Source of the DNA: Streptomyces sp. S465
GTDB lineage: Bacteria > Actinomycetota > Actinomycetes > Streptomycetales > Streptomycetaceae
NCBI RefSeq assembly: GCF_026898115.1
Contig: NZ_CP114036.1
Span: 8,364,001-8,428,000 of the forward strand
Length of the DNA stretch: 64,000 bases
Direction of reading: 5' to 3'
Under the pieces are notes generated by a model, which saw nothing but the letters and a program-made list of their open reading frames with translations, was not told the origin of the DNA and did not search any database. Positions 24,222 through 32,752 of this stretch are shown in pieces. The position numbers were made by a program, and so were the translations under genes. Every line of letters starts with the position of its first letter. Position 1 is the stretch's first letter.

Positions 24222-25007
24222 TCACCGGCCCTGGAACTTCGGGGACCGCTTCTCGGTGAAGGCGGCGACGCCCTCGGCGAAGTCGTGGCTCGACCGCAGC
24301 ATGGCGTACGCCTTGCGCTCCAGCTCGATACCGGAGTAGAGCGGCGCGTCGACGCCCTTGTCCAGGACCTCCTTGGCGGTACGGGCGGCCAGCGGCGAGA
24401 AGCCGAGCAGAGCCTTCACCACGCGTTCGACCTCGGCGTCGAGGGCCGCGCGATCCTCGACGACACTGGCGACCAGGCCCCAGTCGCCCGCCTGCCGGGC
24501 GTTGATCCGGGTCGCGGTCATGACGTGGTACTTGGCGCGGGAGAGGCCGATCAGCCGGGCCAGGCGCTGGGTGCCGCCGGAACCGGGGATCATGCCCAGG
24601 CGCATCTCCGGCAGGGCGAACTCGCTGCGCTGGGTGGCGATGCGGATGTCCGTGGACAGCGCGAGCTCCAGACCGACCCCGAAGCAGTAGCCGTCGACCG
24701 CGGTGATGACCGGCTTCGGGCTGCGGGCCGGTGCGGTGATGTTCTGGCCCAGATCGGTGAAGTCGACCGGATCCAGCTCCATGAAGCCGGAGATGTCGCC
24801 GCCGGAGGAGAAGTGCTCGCCGTCGCCCTGGATGACGACGACCTGGATGTCCTCGTCGGCGTCGATCTCGGCGAAGCGGTCGGCCATCACCTGGCGGGTC
24901 TCCATGGTGATGATGTTGTACTTGCCGTGATCGATGGTCAGGTAGGCCACGCGTCCGTCGTGGCCGCGGTCCAGCCCGATGCGGCCTCCGGTGAGTGCCA
25001 TGGTCAC
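24222..25007 (-). CDS. Crotonase-fold enzyme (enoyl-CoA hydratase family; 2-oxoglutaroyl-CoA hydrolase candidate)
   Basis: This 261-aa crotonase has both oxyanion-hole loops: GEHFSSGGDISGF (about 64-76) and DGYCFGVGLELAL (about 105-117). PEMRLGMIPGSGGTQRLARL supplies the family's Glu region, and the C-terminus is SPKFQGR. In the proteobacterial furoate pathway, HmfE (2-oxoglutaroyl-CoA hydrolase) is also a crotonase-family protein encoded with a Mo-hydroxylase and a ligase. From memory, the GEHFSSGGDI-F and YCFGVGxE motifs fit that type. Hydratase activity remains an alternative. The GTG at 25007 overlaps the upstream TGA (GTGA) and has AAGGA before it; an ATG at 25001 is possible. Confidence 0.88.
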   Translation of the reverse strand: MTMALTGGRIGLDRGHDGRVAYLTIDHGKYNIITMETRQVMADRFAEIDADEDIQVVVIQGDGEHFSSGGDISGFMELDPVDFTDLGQNITAPARSPKPVITAVDGYCFGVGLELALSTDIRIATQRSEFALPEMRLGMIPGSGGTQRLARLIGLSRAKYHVMTATRINARQAGDWGLVASVVEDRAALDAEVERVVKALLGFSPLAARTAKEVLDKGVDAPLYSGIELERKAYAMLRSSHDFAEGVAAFTEKRSPKFQGR

Positions 25008-27436
25008 AGGTTCCTTCCGGTGTCACTGCCGTTGAGCAGCTCGTTGAGCACATTGCCGTGCAGGGGGAGGGTGGTGATGTCCGCGCCGACCGGGGCGAGC
25101 GCGTCGGCGACCGCGTTGGCGATCGCGACGGGAAGGCTCATGCTGCTGCCTTCACCGCAGCCCTTCGCGCCGAGACGGGTGAGCGGGGAGGGGGTCTCGA
25201 GGTGGTCGCTGTTGAGCTCGTACCGTGTCTCCGCCGTGGTGGGACACAGGTAGTCCATGAACGTCGCCGTGGGCTGTCCGGCGTCGGTGTAGCGCATCTC
25301 CTCGAACATCGCACCGCCGATGGCGTGTGCGAGCGCGCCGTGGATCTGGCCTTCGAGCAGTGTGTGGTTGAGGATCGTGCCCGGGTCGTGGACCGTCACC
25401 ACCTGGTCGAGCTCCAGCTGCCGGGTCTCGGCGTCGATGCGCACCGTGACCAGTTCCGCGACGAAGCCGTAGCACAGGCTCGAGTTGATCTGATCGGATC
25501 TGCTGGCGGCCTTCGACTGCGGGGGCGTGAAGGCGGCCTCCTCGTACAGCCGCGCGGAGGTGCCTTCGGGGAGTGCGCCGGGGTCCCAGTGGACCAGTCC
25601 GGCCGCGTGCCGGAACGCGACCGCCCGCTCCGGTTCCGCCCGCAGCCTGATCTGCCCTTCGACGAGCTCGACGGCGTCCGGACCGGTCTCCAGCAGCGTG
25701 GCGCCGGCGATCTTGATCGTCTCCGCCAGCTTCTCACTGGCTTCCACCAGCGCGCTGGTCAGCAGGGGGGCGAACCGTGACGAGTAGCTTCCCGAGGTCA
25801 CCGTCCACGGTGTGGTGGCGGTGTCCATCTCGACCACCGGCCGCACCTGTTCCAGCGGCAGTCCCAGCTGTTCGGCGACGACGGCCTGCGCGACCGTGGC
25901 GTGGCCCTGCCCCTGCGGCACGGTGCCCAGCAGCACGGAGACGATCCCGTTCGGATCGACGCTGATGCGCACGTGCTCGGTGGAACCGGACTTGCCCCGC
26001 CCCGCCGCTCGCTGCTCCGCCGGGGTGGCCAGGCCCACGTAGCCGATGTTGGTCGCCGACGGGTCGACGATCGTGGCCACGCCGATGCCGACGTACTCGC
26101 CGCGCTCGCGCGCCTCCCGCTGCCGCTGCCGCAGCGCCTGGTAGTCGGCGTTCTTCAGCAGCATCTCCATCGCCCGCTGGTAGTCACCCGAGTCGTAGAT
26201 GCCGCCGGTCGGGGTGGCGTACGGGAAGTCCTCGCGCTCGACGAAGTTGCGCTGCCGCAGCTCGGCCGGGTCCAGACCGCAGACACCGGCGATCTTGTCC
26301 ATCAACCGTTCCAGACCGAAGTACAGCTGCTGACCGCCGAATCCGCGGTTCAGACCGGTCGGCGTCTTGTTCGTGACCACGGCGCGGGAGCGGATCCGCA
26401 CGGCGTCGATCTTGTAGGCGCCGGTGATGTTGCCGAAGCAGCGGTACAGCGTGCTGGGCTCCGGCGGGCGCAGATAGGCGCCGACGTTGTCCACCAGGTC
26501 CGCGCGCAGCGCCCGCACCTTGCCGTCGGCCGAGACCGCCGCCTCGAACCACATGACACGGTCGGATCCGGCGGAGCTGGCCAGCAGGTGCTCGACGCGG
26601 TCCTCGGTCCAGCGCACCGGGCGGCCGGCGTACTTGCTGGCCAGCGCCATCAGCGCCACGTACGGATAGATGCCCGCCTTGATGCCGAAGCTGCCGCCGT
26701 TGTCGGCCGGGATCATCAGGCGGACGCGTGAGGCGGGCACACCGAGCGCTCCGGCCAGCACCGGGACCATGGAGAAGGGGCCGTGGAAGTTCGCCCACGC
26801 CTGGACGGCGGGGCCGTCGACCTCGTCCTGCCACTCGGCGATGACCGAGTAGCACTCCATCGGGGTCGAGGAGTAGCGCGGGAAGCTGTACTTGCCCTTG
26901 ACGACGTGGTCGGCCTCGGCGAAGACGGCGTCCACGTCCCCGAACGTGAAGGTGCGGTCGGTCGCCACATTGTCGTCCGCGCCATCGTGCAGCCGCGGGG
27001 CGTCCGGCAGCAGCGCCTTCTCGACGTCGACCACCGGTGGCAGCGGTTCGTAAGTGATCTCGACGAGCTCGGCGGCGTCCTCCGCGAGGTAGCGGTCCGC
27101 GGCCACCACGACCGCGACCGGTTCGCCGACGAACCGGACCTTGTCGGTGCCCGTCGGGTAGTACGGCATGGGTGCCTTGAGGGAGAGCGGAAACGGTCGC
27201 AGGGTCGCGGTGACCTCGTCGGGGCCGATCACGGCGGCGACACCGGGGTGGCGTCGGGCCCGCTCGAGGTCGACACCGCGGATACGGGCGTGCGGATGCG
27301 GGCTGCGGACGATCGCGGCGGTGAGCGTGCCGGGCAGCGGGTCGATGTCGTCGAGGAAGCGGCCTCGGCCGGTGAGCAGCGCCGGATCCTCGATCCGCGC
27401 GGTCGGCCGGTTCGGCCGTTTGAAGGTGGCGGTCAT
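25004..27436 (-). CDS. Molybdenum hydroxylase large (Mo-cofactor) subunit, CoxL/aromatic acyl-CoA dehydrogenase type
   Basis: This 810-aa large subunit of the xanthine oxidase family has an N-terminal a/b hammerhead (RIEDPALLTGRGRFLDDI ... TAAIVRSPHPHARI) and then Mo-binding segments. These include NKTPTGLNRGFGGQQLYFGLERLMDKIA and the catalytic glutamate in KGCGEGSSMSLPVAIANAV near the C-terminus. The CODH-specific active-site Cys loop (AYRCSFR) is replaced by GLNRGFGGQ, so this is not a carbon-monoxide dehydrogenase but a hydroxylase of an organic substrate, likely an acyl-CoA ring. The frame is open upstream inside the ligase gene, but the ATG at 27436, with AGGTGA, matches the family start. 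Confidence 0.93.
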   Translation of the reverse strand: MTATFKRPNRPTARIEDPALLTGRGRFLDDIDPLPGTLTAAIVRSPHPHARIRGVDLERARRHPGVAAVIGPDEVTATLRPFPLSLKAPMPYYPTGTDKVRFVGEPVAVVVAADRYLAEDAAELVEITYEPLPPVVDVEKALLPDAPRLHDGADDNVATDRTFTFGDVDAVFAEADHVVKGKYSFPRYSSTPMECYSVIAEWQDEVDGPAVQAWANFHGPFSMVPVLAGALGVPASRVRLMIPADNGGSFGIKAGIYPYVALMALASKYAGRPVRWTEDRVEHLLASSAGSDRVMWFEAAVSADGKVRALRADLVDNVGAYLRPPEPSTLYRCFGNITGAYKIDAVRIRSRAVVTNKTPTGLNRGFGGQQLYFGLERLMDKIAGVCGLDPAELRQRNFVEREDFPYATPTGGIYDSGDYQRAMEMLLKNADYQALRQRQREARERGEYVGIGVATIVDPSATNIGYVGLATPAEQRAAGRGKSGSTEHVRISVDPNGIVSVLLGTVPQGQGHATVAQAVVAEQLGLPLEQVRPVVEMDTATTPWTVTSGSYSSRFAPLLTSALVEASEKLAETIKIAGATLLETGPDAVELVEGQIRLRAEPERAVAFRHAAGLVHWDPGALPEGTSARLYEEAAFTPPQSKAASRSDQINSSLCYGFVAELVTVRIDAETRQLELDQVVTVHDPGTILNHTLLEGQIHGALAHAIGGAMFEEMRYTDAGQPTATFMDYLCPTTAETRYELNSDHLETPSPLTRLGAKGCGEGSSMSLPVAIANAVADALAPVGADITTLPLHGNVLNELLNGSDTGRNL

Positions 27437-27441
27437 GTGGT

Positions 27442-28995
27442 TCACCTGTCTGCTGCGGCGTCGCTGTCGGCCAGCGGGCTGTACTGGCCGGAGCTCAGCC
27501 GACGGCGGATGATCTTGCCCGTTCCCGACTTCGGGAGCTCGTCGACGGCGATGAGCCGTTTGGGGCGTTTGAGGGACGGCAGTCCGGAGCCCTCGCGCAC
27601 ATAGGCACGCAGCACCGCCAGCGCGTGGTCGGGGGTCATTCCGCTGTCGGGGACGAAGAACGCGGTGGCGGCCTGGCCCCAGCGGTCGTCGGAGAGACCG
27701 ACGACGACCACCTCGCTGACCGCGGGACAGCGCATCAGCCTGTCCTCGATCTCGCCCGGATAGATGTTCTCGCCACCGGAGTTGATCATGTCGTCGACGC
27801 GGCCGGCGACCCACAGATCACCGTCCTCGTCGGCCACGGCGAGGTCTCCGGGGAAGTACCAGCCCTCGCGGATGGACTTGCTGTCCGCGTCGGGCCGGTG
27901 CCAGTAGCCGGCGAAAGCCTCCGGGCTCCGCAGGGAGACGGCGATCTGCCCCTGTTCCCCCGGTCCCACCACGGCGTCGGGACTGGCGTCCGGGACCGGT
28001 TCGACCAGACGGACCCGGGAGAAGACGCCGGCTCGTCCCGCGCACCCGGGCTTGGCGATGACGTCGGGCCCGACGGTGAAGGTGTAGATCTCGGTGCTGC
28101 CGAAGTGGTTGACGAAGGACTCCGGCCGTAGCGTGTCCGCCAGTTGCTCGGCGAGCACCGGGGTCATCGACGAGCCGGCGTAGGCCAGGTTGCGCACGGA
28201 CACCGCTTCCGCCAGCCTGCCGGTGCGCATCAGCGACCAGTAGATCGTCGGTACCAGGTACAGCGACGTGATCCGCTCTTCGGTGATGAGGGCGAGCGTC
28301 TCCTCGGTGTCGAACCTCACCTGCGGAACCCAGGTGCCCGCACCGACGATGGTCGCGGTCAGCGTGCGCAGCCCCATGGTGTGGAACAGCGGCATCACAC
28401 CGAGCGTCGTGTCGAAGAGCGACTGTCCGCTCTGCAGCAGATGGGCGACCGCGGCGTGGTACTCGGCGGAGTGCGTCCGCGGTACGCCCTTGGGTCTGCC
28501 GGTGGTGCCGGAGGTGTAGAGCATGACGCTGATGTCCTGGTCGGACACCTGGACGTCGAGGGGGCCGTCCGGCTGGGCGAGCGCGAGGCGCTCGACCGTC
28601 GCCTCGGCCGGGTCGCCGGAGTGGGCACGAGGCAGGGAACCCATGCCGCTCAGCGCCTCCCGCGCGACGGCGGAGGTCGACGCGTCCATGATCAACAGCG
28701 CCGGCTCGGCATCGGAGAGGCAGTACGCGAGCTCCTCGGGGCCGAAGCGGAAGGACAGCGGCACCGAGACGGCACCGATCTTCTGCGCGGCCAGATGCAG
28801 GCTGGCCAGCGGCTCGCCACCGGCCATCGAGAGCACCACCCGCCCGCCGGGACGGACCCCGAGCTCGAACAGCGCCCGCGCCAGCCGGTTGGTGTGGGCG
28901 TCCCATTCGACGTAGGTCATCGGGGTCCTGCCACCCACCGCGCGGCGCCGCGGATAGCGCTCGGCCGTCCAGCGCAAAACCGTGCCCAGATCCAT
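27442..28995 (-). CDS. AMP-forming acyl-CoA synthetase (aryl/furoyl-CoA ligase candidate)
   Basis: This 517-aa ANL-superfamily ligase has the P-loop-like SVMLYTSGTTGRPKGVPRTH (about 175-194), FGSTEIYTFTVGP, the hinge region GWYFPGDLAVADEDGDLWVAGRVDDMINSGGENIYPGEIE, and the catalytic Lys in DELPKSGTGKIIRRRL. It activates a carboxylic acid with ATP to the acyl-AMP and then the CoA thioester. As first gene of the operon that also encodes a Mo-hydroxylase and an importer, the substrate should be an aromatic or heteroaromatic acid; 2-furoate is my best guess. The ATG at 28995 has a GAGAGGGA ribosome site. Confidence 0.93.
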   Translation of the reverse strand: MDLGTVLRWTAERYPRRRAVGGRTPMTYVEWDAHTNRLARALFELGVRPGGRVVLSMAGGEPLASLHLAAQKIGAVSVPLSFRFGPEELAYCLSDAEPALLIMDASTSAVAREALSGMGSLPRAHSGDPAEATVERLALAQPDGPLDVQVSDQDISVMLYTSGTTGRPKGVPRTHSAEYHAAVAHLLQSGQSLFDTTLGVMPLFHTMGLRTLTATIVGAGTWVPQVRFDTEETLALITEERITSLYLVPTIYWSLMRTGRLAEAVSVRNLAYAGSSMTPVLAEQLADTLRPESFVNHFGSTEIYTFTVGPDVIAKPGCAGRAGVFSRVRLVEPVPDASPDAVVGPGEQGQIAVSLRSPEAFAGYWHRPDADSKSIREGWYFPGDLAVADEDGDLWVAGRVDDMINSGGENIYPGEIEDRLMRCPAVSEVVVVGLSDDRWGQAATAFFVPDSGMTPDHALAVLRAYVREGSGLPSLKRPKRLIAVDELPKSGTGKIIRRRLSSGQYSPLADSDAAADR

Positions 28996-29059
28996 GGGGC
29001 ATCCCTCTCCATCGCCTCTTTGCGATTGAGCGACGAACACAACATCGCATCCAGCCAAC

Positions 29060-29079
29060 CGTCTGAAAACGATCGTCTG
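29060..29079. promoter_or_regulatory. Candidate PadR-binding region between ligase operon and padR-type gene
   Basis: The 109-bp divergent region contains CGTCTG twice, at 29060-29065 and 29074-29079 (14-bp period). Between them is an 8-bp palindrome ACGATCGT at 29069-29076, within the A+T-richest part. It lies about 65 bp from the ligase start and 26 bp from the PadR start. It is a plausible site for the PadR protein; no stronger dyad is visible. Confidence 0.35.
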
Positions 29080-29104
29080 TTTCGGATGGTGGGGAACCTA
29101 CGAT

Positions 29105-29689
29105 ATGCTTCGGATCATGTCAACGGTTCGGCTATCGACGACGTCGTATGTGGTCCTGGGGCTGATCGCGATGCGTGGTCCGTCCACGTCCTACGACCTC
29201 AAACGCGCGATCGGCCGGTCCGTGGGGTACTTCTGGAACTTCCCGCACGCGCAGCTGTACTCGGAGCCGAAGCGGCTACAGGAGGCCGGGCTGCTCGAAC
29301 TGAACGAGGAGGAATCCGGACGGCGGCGCAAGTTCTACGCCATCACCGAGGCGGGCCGGACAGCGCTGCGGCGCTGGCTCGCCGAGCCGGTCAAGGAACA
29401 CTTCGAACTGCGCGACGTCGCGGAGATCAAGTTGTTCTTCAACGAGCTGGCAACGCCCGAGGACGTGGCTCGGCTCGCCCGGGACCAGGTCGAGCAGCAT
29501 GAGCGCCGGATCGCGGAGTACACGGACATGCAACGCCGCTACGGCAAGATCGAAGAGGTGGCCGGCCGCATGATCACCCTGGAGCTCGGGCTGGGCATGG
29601 AATACGCGGCACTGGAGTTCTGGCGCAAGGTCCACGCACAGGCGGAGAGCGGCGACTTCCCGTCGAAACCCGGAGCGGCGTGGGGCTGA
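29105..29689 (+). CDS. PadR-family transcriptional regulator
   Basis: This 194-aa regulator has a PadR winged helix at residues about 12-85: SYVVLGLIAMRGPSTSYDLKRAI, FWNFPHAQLYSEPKRLQEAGLLEL, GRRRKFYAITEAGRTALRRWL. The C-terminal PadR_C-type helical dimerisation domain (EIKLFFNELATPEDVARLARDQVEQHERRI) is also present. PadR was first described as the repressor of phenolic-acid decarboxylase and senses small aromatic acids. Its position, divergent from a ligase/Mo-hydroxylase/importer operon, suggests acid-responsive control. GGGGAA lies 8 nt before the ATG at 29105; an in-frame ATG at 29117 is an alternative. Confidence 0.93.
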   Translation: MLRIMSTVRLSTTSYVVLGLIAMRGPSTSYDLKRAIGRSVGYFWNFPHAQLYSEPKRLQEAGLLELNEEESGRRRKFYAITEAGRTALRRWLAEPVKEHFELRDVAEIKLFFNELATPEDVARLARDQVEQHERRIAEYTDMQRRYGKIEEVAGRMITLELGLGMEYAALEFWRKVHAQAESGDFPSKPGAAWG

Positions 29690-29739
29690 GGCCCAAGGCG
29701 AGCCGAAGATCTGCGGATCGGTCGGGAGAAAGTCGCCTC

Positions 29740-29760
29740 GGGGCCGCCGGAATCGGCCCC
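29740..29760 (+). terminator. Short stem-loop terminator after the PadR gene
   Basis: GGGGCCG (29740-29746) and CGGCCCC (29754-29760) pair perfectly around a 7-nt loop, 51 bp after the PadR stop. Confidence 0.5.
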
Positions 29761-29943
29761 TTGGCGGCCTTCCACGGGTGTCTGGGCGGCCGGTGCCCAC
29801 GGTCGCGGAGAACTCCTCCACCGCCTCGCCCCCGGCCCCGCGAACGGCCGTCAAAGCCCGTGCCGCATACGGCCTGAGCTGGTCTTTCGCTGGCTCCGTG
29901 GCTATGTTTCAGCCCTCTGTGTCACCCCGGGAAAGGGGAGCGA

Positions 29944-30714
29944 GTGGACCGGAACATACGCACGGTGGACGACGTCCTGCGGCTGATGGACGGCTTGTTC
30001 GCGCCGGAGGCCGACCGCTGGACGGCCGGTGGTGCCTCCTGGTGGGACGGTTTCTACGCGGACCGGTCAAAACCGGTGCCGTTCTTCGCGGCCAAGCCCG
30101 ACGAACATCTGGTGTCCTGTCTCGACCGTGGGCTGATCGCCCCGGGCCGGGCCCTCGACCTGGGGTGCGGCCCCGGCCGCAACGCCCTCCACCTCGCCTC
30201 CAGGGGCTTCACGGTGGACGCCGTCGACCTCTCGCCCACGGCCATCGCCTGGGCCGAGGAGCGTGCCCGGGAGACCGGGGCCGAGATCCGGTTCCACCAC
30301 GGCGACGCCTTCGCCCTCACCACCGGCGAACTCGCCGGTCCATACGACCTGATCTGCGATTCCGGCTGTTTCCACCATCTTCCCCCGCACCGCCGGATCA
30401 GCTACCTCGACCTCGTCGAGCGCGTCCTGGCCCCCGGCGGCCATCTCGCCCTCACCTGCTTCGCGGCGGGCGCCATGGGCTCGGAACTCCCCGACGCGGC
30501 CTTCTACCGCCAGTCCGGGCTGCACGGTGGTCTCGCCTACACACCCGAGTCCCTGCGCTGGATCTTCTCCGGGCTGACCGAGATCGAGCTGCGCCGCATG
30601 CGCGACGAGCCCCCCGACTCCCCGCTCTTCGGGGAGCCGTTCCTGTGGACAGCCCTCTTCCGCCGCGCCACGGAGACGGGGAGCACGGCGGTCCGGGGGC
30701 CGGCCGCCACCTGA
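29944..30714 (+). CDS. Class I SAM-dependent methyltransferase (TPMT/TehB-like)
   Basis: This 256-aa protein has motif I ALDLGCGPGRNALHLASRGFTVDAVDLSPTA (about 74-104), motif II HHGDAF, motif IV YDLICDSGCFHHLPPHRR and VLAPGGHLALTCF. The WWDGFYADRSKPVPFFAAKPDEHL segment before motif I is typical of thiopurine-methyltransferase/TehB-like small-molecule methylases. The GTG at 29944 follows AAAGGGGAG closely (3-nt spacing). Monocistronic by context: it lies 254 bp after the PadR gene and converges with a secreted-protein gene. Acceptor unknown. Confidence 0.88.
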   Translation: MDRNIRTVDDVLRLMDGLFAPEADRWTAGGASWWDGFYADRSKPVPFFAAKPDEHLVSCLDRGLIAPGRALDLGCGPGRNALHLASRGFTVDAVDLSPTAIAWAEERARETGAEIRFHHGDAFALTTGELAGPYDLICDSGCFHHLPPHRRISYLDLVERVLAPGGHLALTCFAAGAMGSELPDAAFYRQSGLHGGLAYTPESLRWIFSGLTEIELRRMRDEPPDSPLFGEPFLWTALFRRATETGSTAVRGPAAT

Positions 30715-30817
30715 CGGCCCCGGGCCGGATTCCGGCGCGGACTGCGGACGTCGGACGGCCTGGCGCCGCCCGAGTCGTGTCCGCACCGGAACCCGGACCA
30801 CCACCGCCCCGGTGGGG

Positions 30818-31489
30818 TCACTCGCAGCCGTACTGCCAGTTCCAGCCCACGAAGGTGTGCCGCAGCTCCACGTCGAAACGGCAGCTCGCCGTCCCGTCGG
30901 CCGCCAACGCGACGTAGGAGTGGTGGGTGTTGGCGTACCAGTCGCCGGTCGGATCGAAGACGCCCTGGTACGTGAAGTCGGCGTGCGCTTCGGAGTTGAC
31001 CGCGGCGCAGTCCGTGACACAGTCGTCCTTCGCGGTCTGCGAGGCGAGCGACCAGCCGGCGTCCCACGGCTCGCGGTTCCACTCCTGGGTGGCCGTGGTG
31101 CCGGCCGTCGGGATGCGGCCGTCCGCCGTCTCCCACGAGGACGTGGTGTACAGGCCCGTCATCCGGATGTTGCAGCAGTCGTACATCTCGTTCCAGCCGC
31201 GCAGCTGATGGCCGGTGGCGGCGGTGGCGGTGCCGGACGAGCGGGCCGAGGCGGCCGAGGCCGGGCCGTGCTGGACGGAGGCCGGTTCCGGCTTGCAGTC
31301 GGCGCCGATGGTGATCCGCCCCGACACGGCCTGGCCGGGCTCCGGAACCGGGAGCTCGCCGGTCAGCCGGACACCGTCACAGGACTTCGGCGCCGGGTCG
31401 GACTCCTGAGCCACCGCCACCGTCGTACCACCCAGGAGCGCCACCAGGGAGATGGCCGACACGGCCGCGATTCTTAACCGGGTGCTCAC
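30818..31489 (-). CDS. Secreted protein of unknown function (Sec signal peptide, six cysteines)
   Basis: This 223-aa protein has a clear signal peptide: STRLRIAAVSAISLVALLGG, then AVAQ with probable cleavage near residue 28. The mature part has an Ala/Ser/Thr-rich stretch, a Trp/Tyr-rich C-terminal half and cysteines in EMYDCCNIRM, DDCVTDCAA, SCRFD and the final YGCE, which suggests disulfide-stabilised folding outside the cell. I do not recognise the family. A GTG at 31489 is preceded by GGGCGTGAGA. It is divergent from the permease pair. Confidence 0.75.
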   Translation of the reverse strand: MSTRLRIAAVSAISLVALLGGTTVAVAQESDPAPKSCDGVRLTGELPVPEPGQAVSGRITIGADCKPEPASVQHGPASAASARSSGTATAATGHQLRGWNEMYDCCNIRMTGLYTTSSWETADGRIPTAGTTATQEWNREPWDAGWSLASQTAKDDCVTDCAAVNSEAHADFTYQGVFDPTGDWYANTHHSYVALAADGTASCRFDVELRHTFVGWNWQYGCE

Positions 31490-31522
31490 GTCTCACGCCC
31501 TTCGATCCGATCCGGTCCTCAA

Positions 31523-31555
31523 CGGGCAGCGCACGTCTCGCCCGTGCGCCGCCCG
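31523..31555. other. Imperfect 12-bp inverted repeat in the divergent region
   Basis: The arms CGGGCAGCGCAC (31523-31534) and GTGCGCCGCCCG (31544-31555) pair with a single mismatch around a 9-nt loop. The structure lies 34 bp upstream of the secreted-protein start, within the 246-bp region shared with the permease genes. It may be a 5'-UTR hairpin or a regulator site; I see nothing else in the region. Confidence 0.4.
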
Positions 31556-31735
31556 GTCACGCGGATGATCGTAAAGGGGCGGCGCTGCGCGGGAGCGGGG
31601 GATCGCGAAGGTTGGCAGGAAGGTGGCACGTGGCATCCAACGCCCAGCGGCTGGTGGCCCGGTGGGGTGACGCCGCCGGTTCCGGCTCCGGCTAAGGTGG
31701 CCCCGGGTCCCACCGAGGGGCCCGGGGGAGGGGTG

Positions 31736-32752
31736 ATGCACGGCGATGTCGAGGCCGAGGGGGCCGGAGGGCTGCGCACGGCCGCGCGCGTCGGCACACT
31801 GGCCCTGATCGCGGGCCTTCCGGTGGTGGTGCTCGGCGGTCTCGCCCTCTGGCTCGGGCCGCGGATCACCGAGGGGCTGGACCACCGTGCGGTGGCCGCC
31901 TGGCGGACGGTGTTCACCGCGATCGTCATCCAGGGCGTGCCGTTCCTGCTGCTGGGCACCGTGGTGTCGGCCACCATCAGCGCGTTCGTACCGGCCTGGG
32001 TCTTCACCCGGGTGCTGCCGCGCAACCCGGCCCTCGCCGTACCCGTGGCGGGCGCCGCCGGGGCGGTGCTGCCGGGGTGCGAATGCGCGTCGGTGCCGGT
32101 GGCCGGCAGCCTCATGCGGCGCGGGGTGGCCCCGGCGGCGGCGCTGGCCTTTCTGCTGTCGGCCCCGGCCATCAACCCGATCGTGCTGGTCGCGACCTAT
32201 GTGGCCTTCCCCGACACACCCTGGATGGTGGCCGCCCGTCTGATCGCCTCGCTGCTGACGTCTGTCGCCATGGGCTGGCTGTGGATCCGGGCGGGCCGCG
32301 AGGAGTGGCTGCGGCTGCCGAAGGGGCCCACCGGGCACACTCCCGGCGCGAGCCGCGCGGAGGAGTTCCGCGTCTCGCTCCAGCACGACTTCCTGCACGC
32401 CGGGGGCTTCCTGGTGGTCGGCGCGGCGGCCGCGGCCACGTTCAATGTCGCGGTGCCGCACTCCGTGCTGCGGCTCTTCTCCGACTCCCTGTGGCTCTCA
32501 CTGCCCATGCTGGGGCTGCTCGCGGTGGTCCTCGCGGTCTGCTCCGAGGCGGACGCGTTCGTCGCCGCATCGCTCACCGGGTTCTCGCCCACCGCCCGGC
32601 TCGCCTTCATGGTGGTCGGCCCGATGGTGGACCTGAAGCTCATCGCCCTCCAGTCCGGCACGTTCGGACGCGCCTTCGCGGTGCGTTTCTCGTCGGCCAC
32701 CTGGGTCATGGCGGTGCTGTGCAGCGGACTGGTGGGGTGGTGGCTGCTGTGA
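31736..32752 (+). CDS. Permease of the DUF318/YraQ (UPF0718) family
   Basis: This 338-aa integral membrane protein has about eight TM segments. It carries the family signatures PGCECASVPVAGSLMRRGV (about 118-136, the conserved P-x-C-x-C segment) and FLLSAPAINPIVLVATY, and in the second half VLAVCSEADAFVAASLTGFSP and VVGPMVDLKLI. The family transports or handles metal-related substrates; the paired Cys and the Cys-Ser-Glu-Ala-Asp segment are probably ligands. An ATG at 31736 follows GGGGGAGGGG. Its stop overlaps the start of the TIGR03943-type partner, the pairing known as YcgR/YcgQ in Bacillus, where it is linked to zinc limitation. Confidence 0.9.
   Translation: MHGDVEAEGAGGLRTAARVGTLALIAGLPVVVLGGLALWLGPRITEGLDHRAVAAWRTVFTAIVIQGVPFLLLGTVVSATISAFVPAWVFTRVLPRNPALAVPVAGAAGAVLPGCECASVPVAGSLMRRGVAPAAALAFLLSAPAINPIVLVATYVAFPDTPWMVAARLIASLLTSVAMGWLWIRAGREEWLRLPKGPTGHTPGASRAEEFRVSLQHDFLHAGGFLVVGAAAAATFNVAVPHSVLRLFSDSLWLSLPMLGLLAVVLAVCSEADAFVAASLTGFSPTARLAFMVVGPMVDLKLIALQSGTFGRAFAVRFSSATWVMAVLCSGLVGWWLL

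Noticed and set aside
22052..27436. Carbon-monoxide dehydrogenase (CoxLMS)
   Set aside because: The large subunit lacks the AYRCSFR active-site loop, and ligase, crotonase and importer genes share the operon.
30067..31020. 317-codon minus-strand frame opposite the methyltransferase and secreted-protein genes
   Set aside because: Spans two real genes on different strands; composition is that of a shadow frame.
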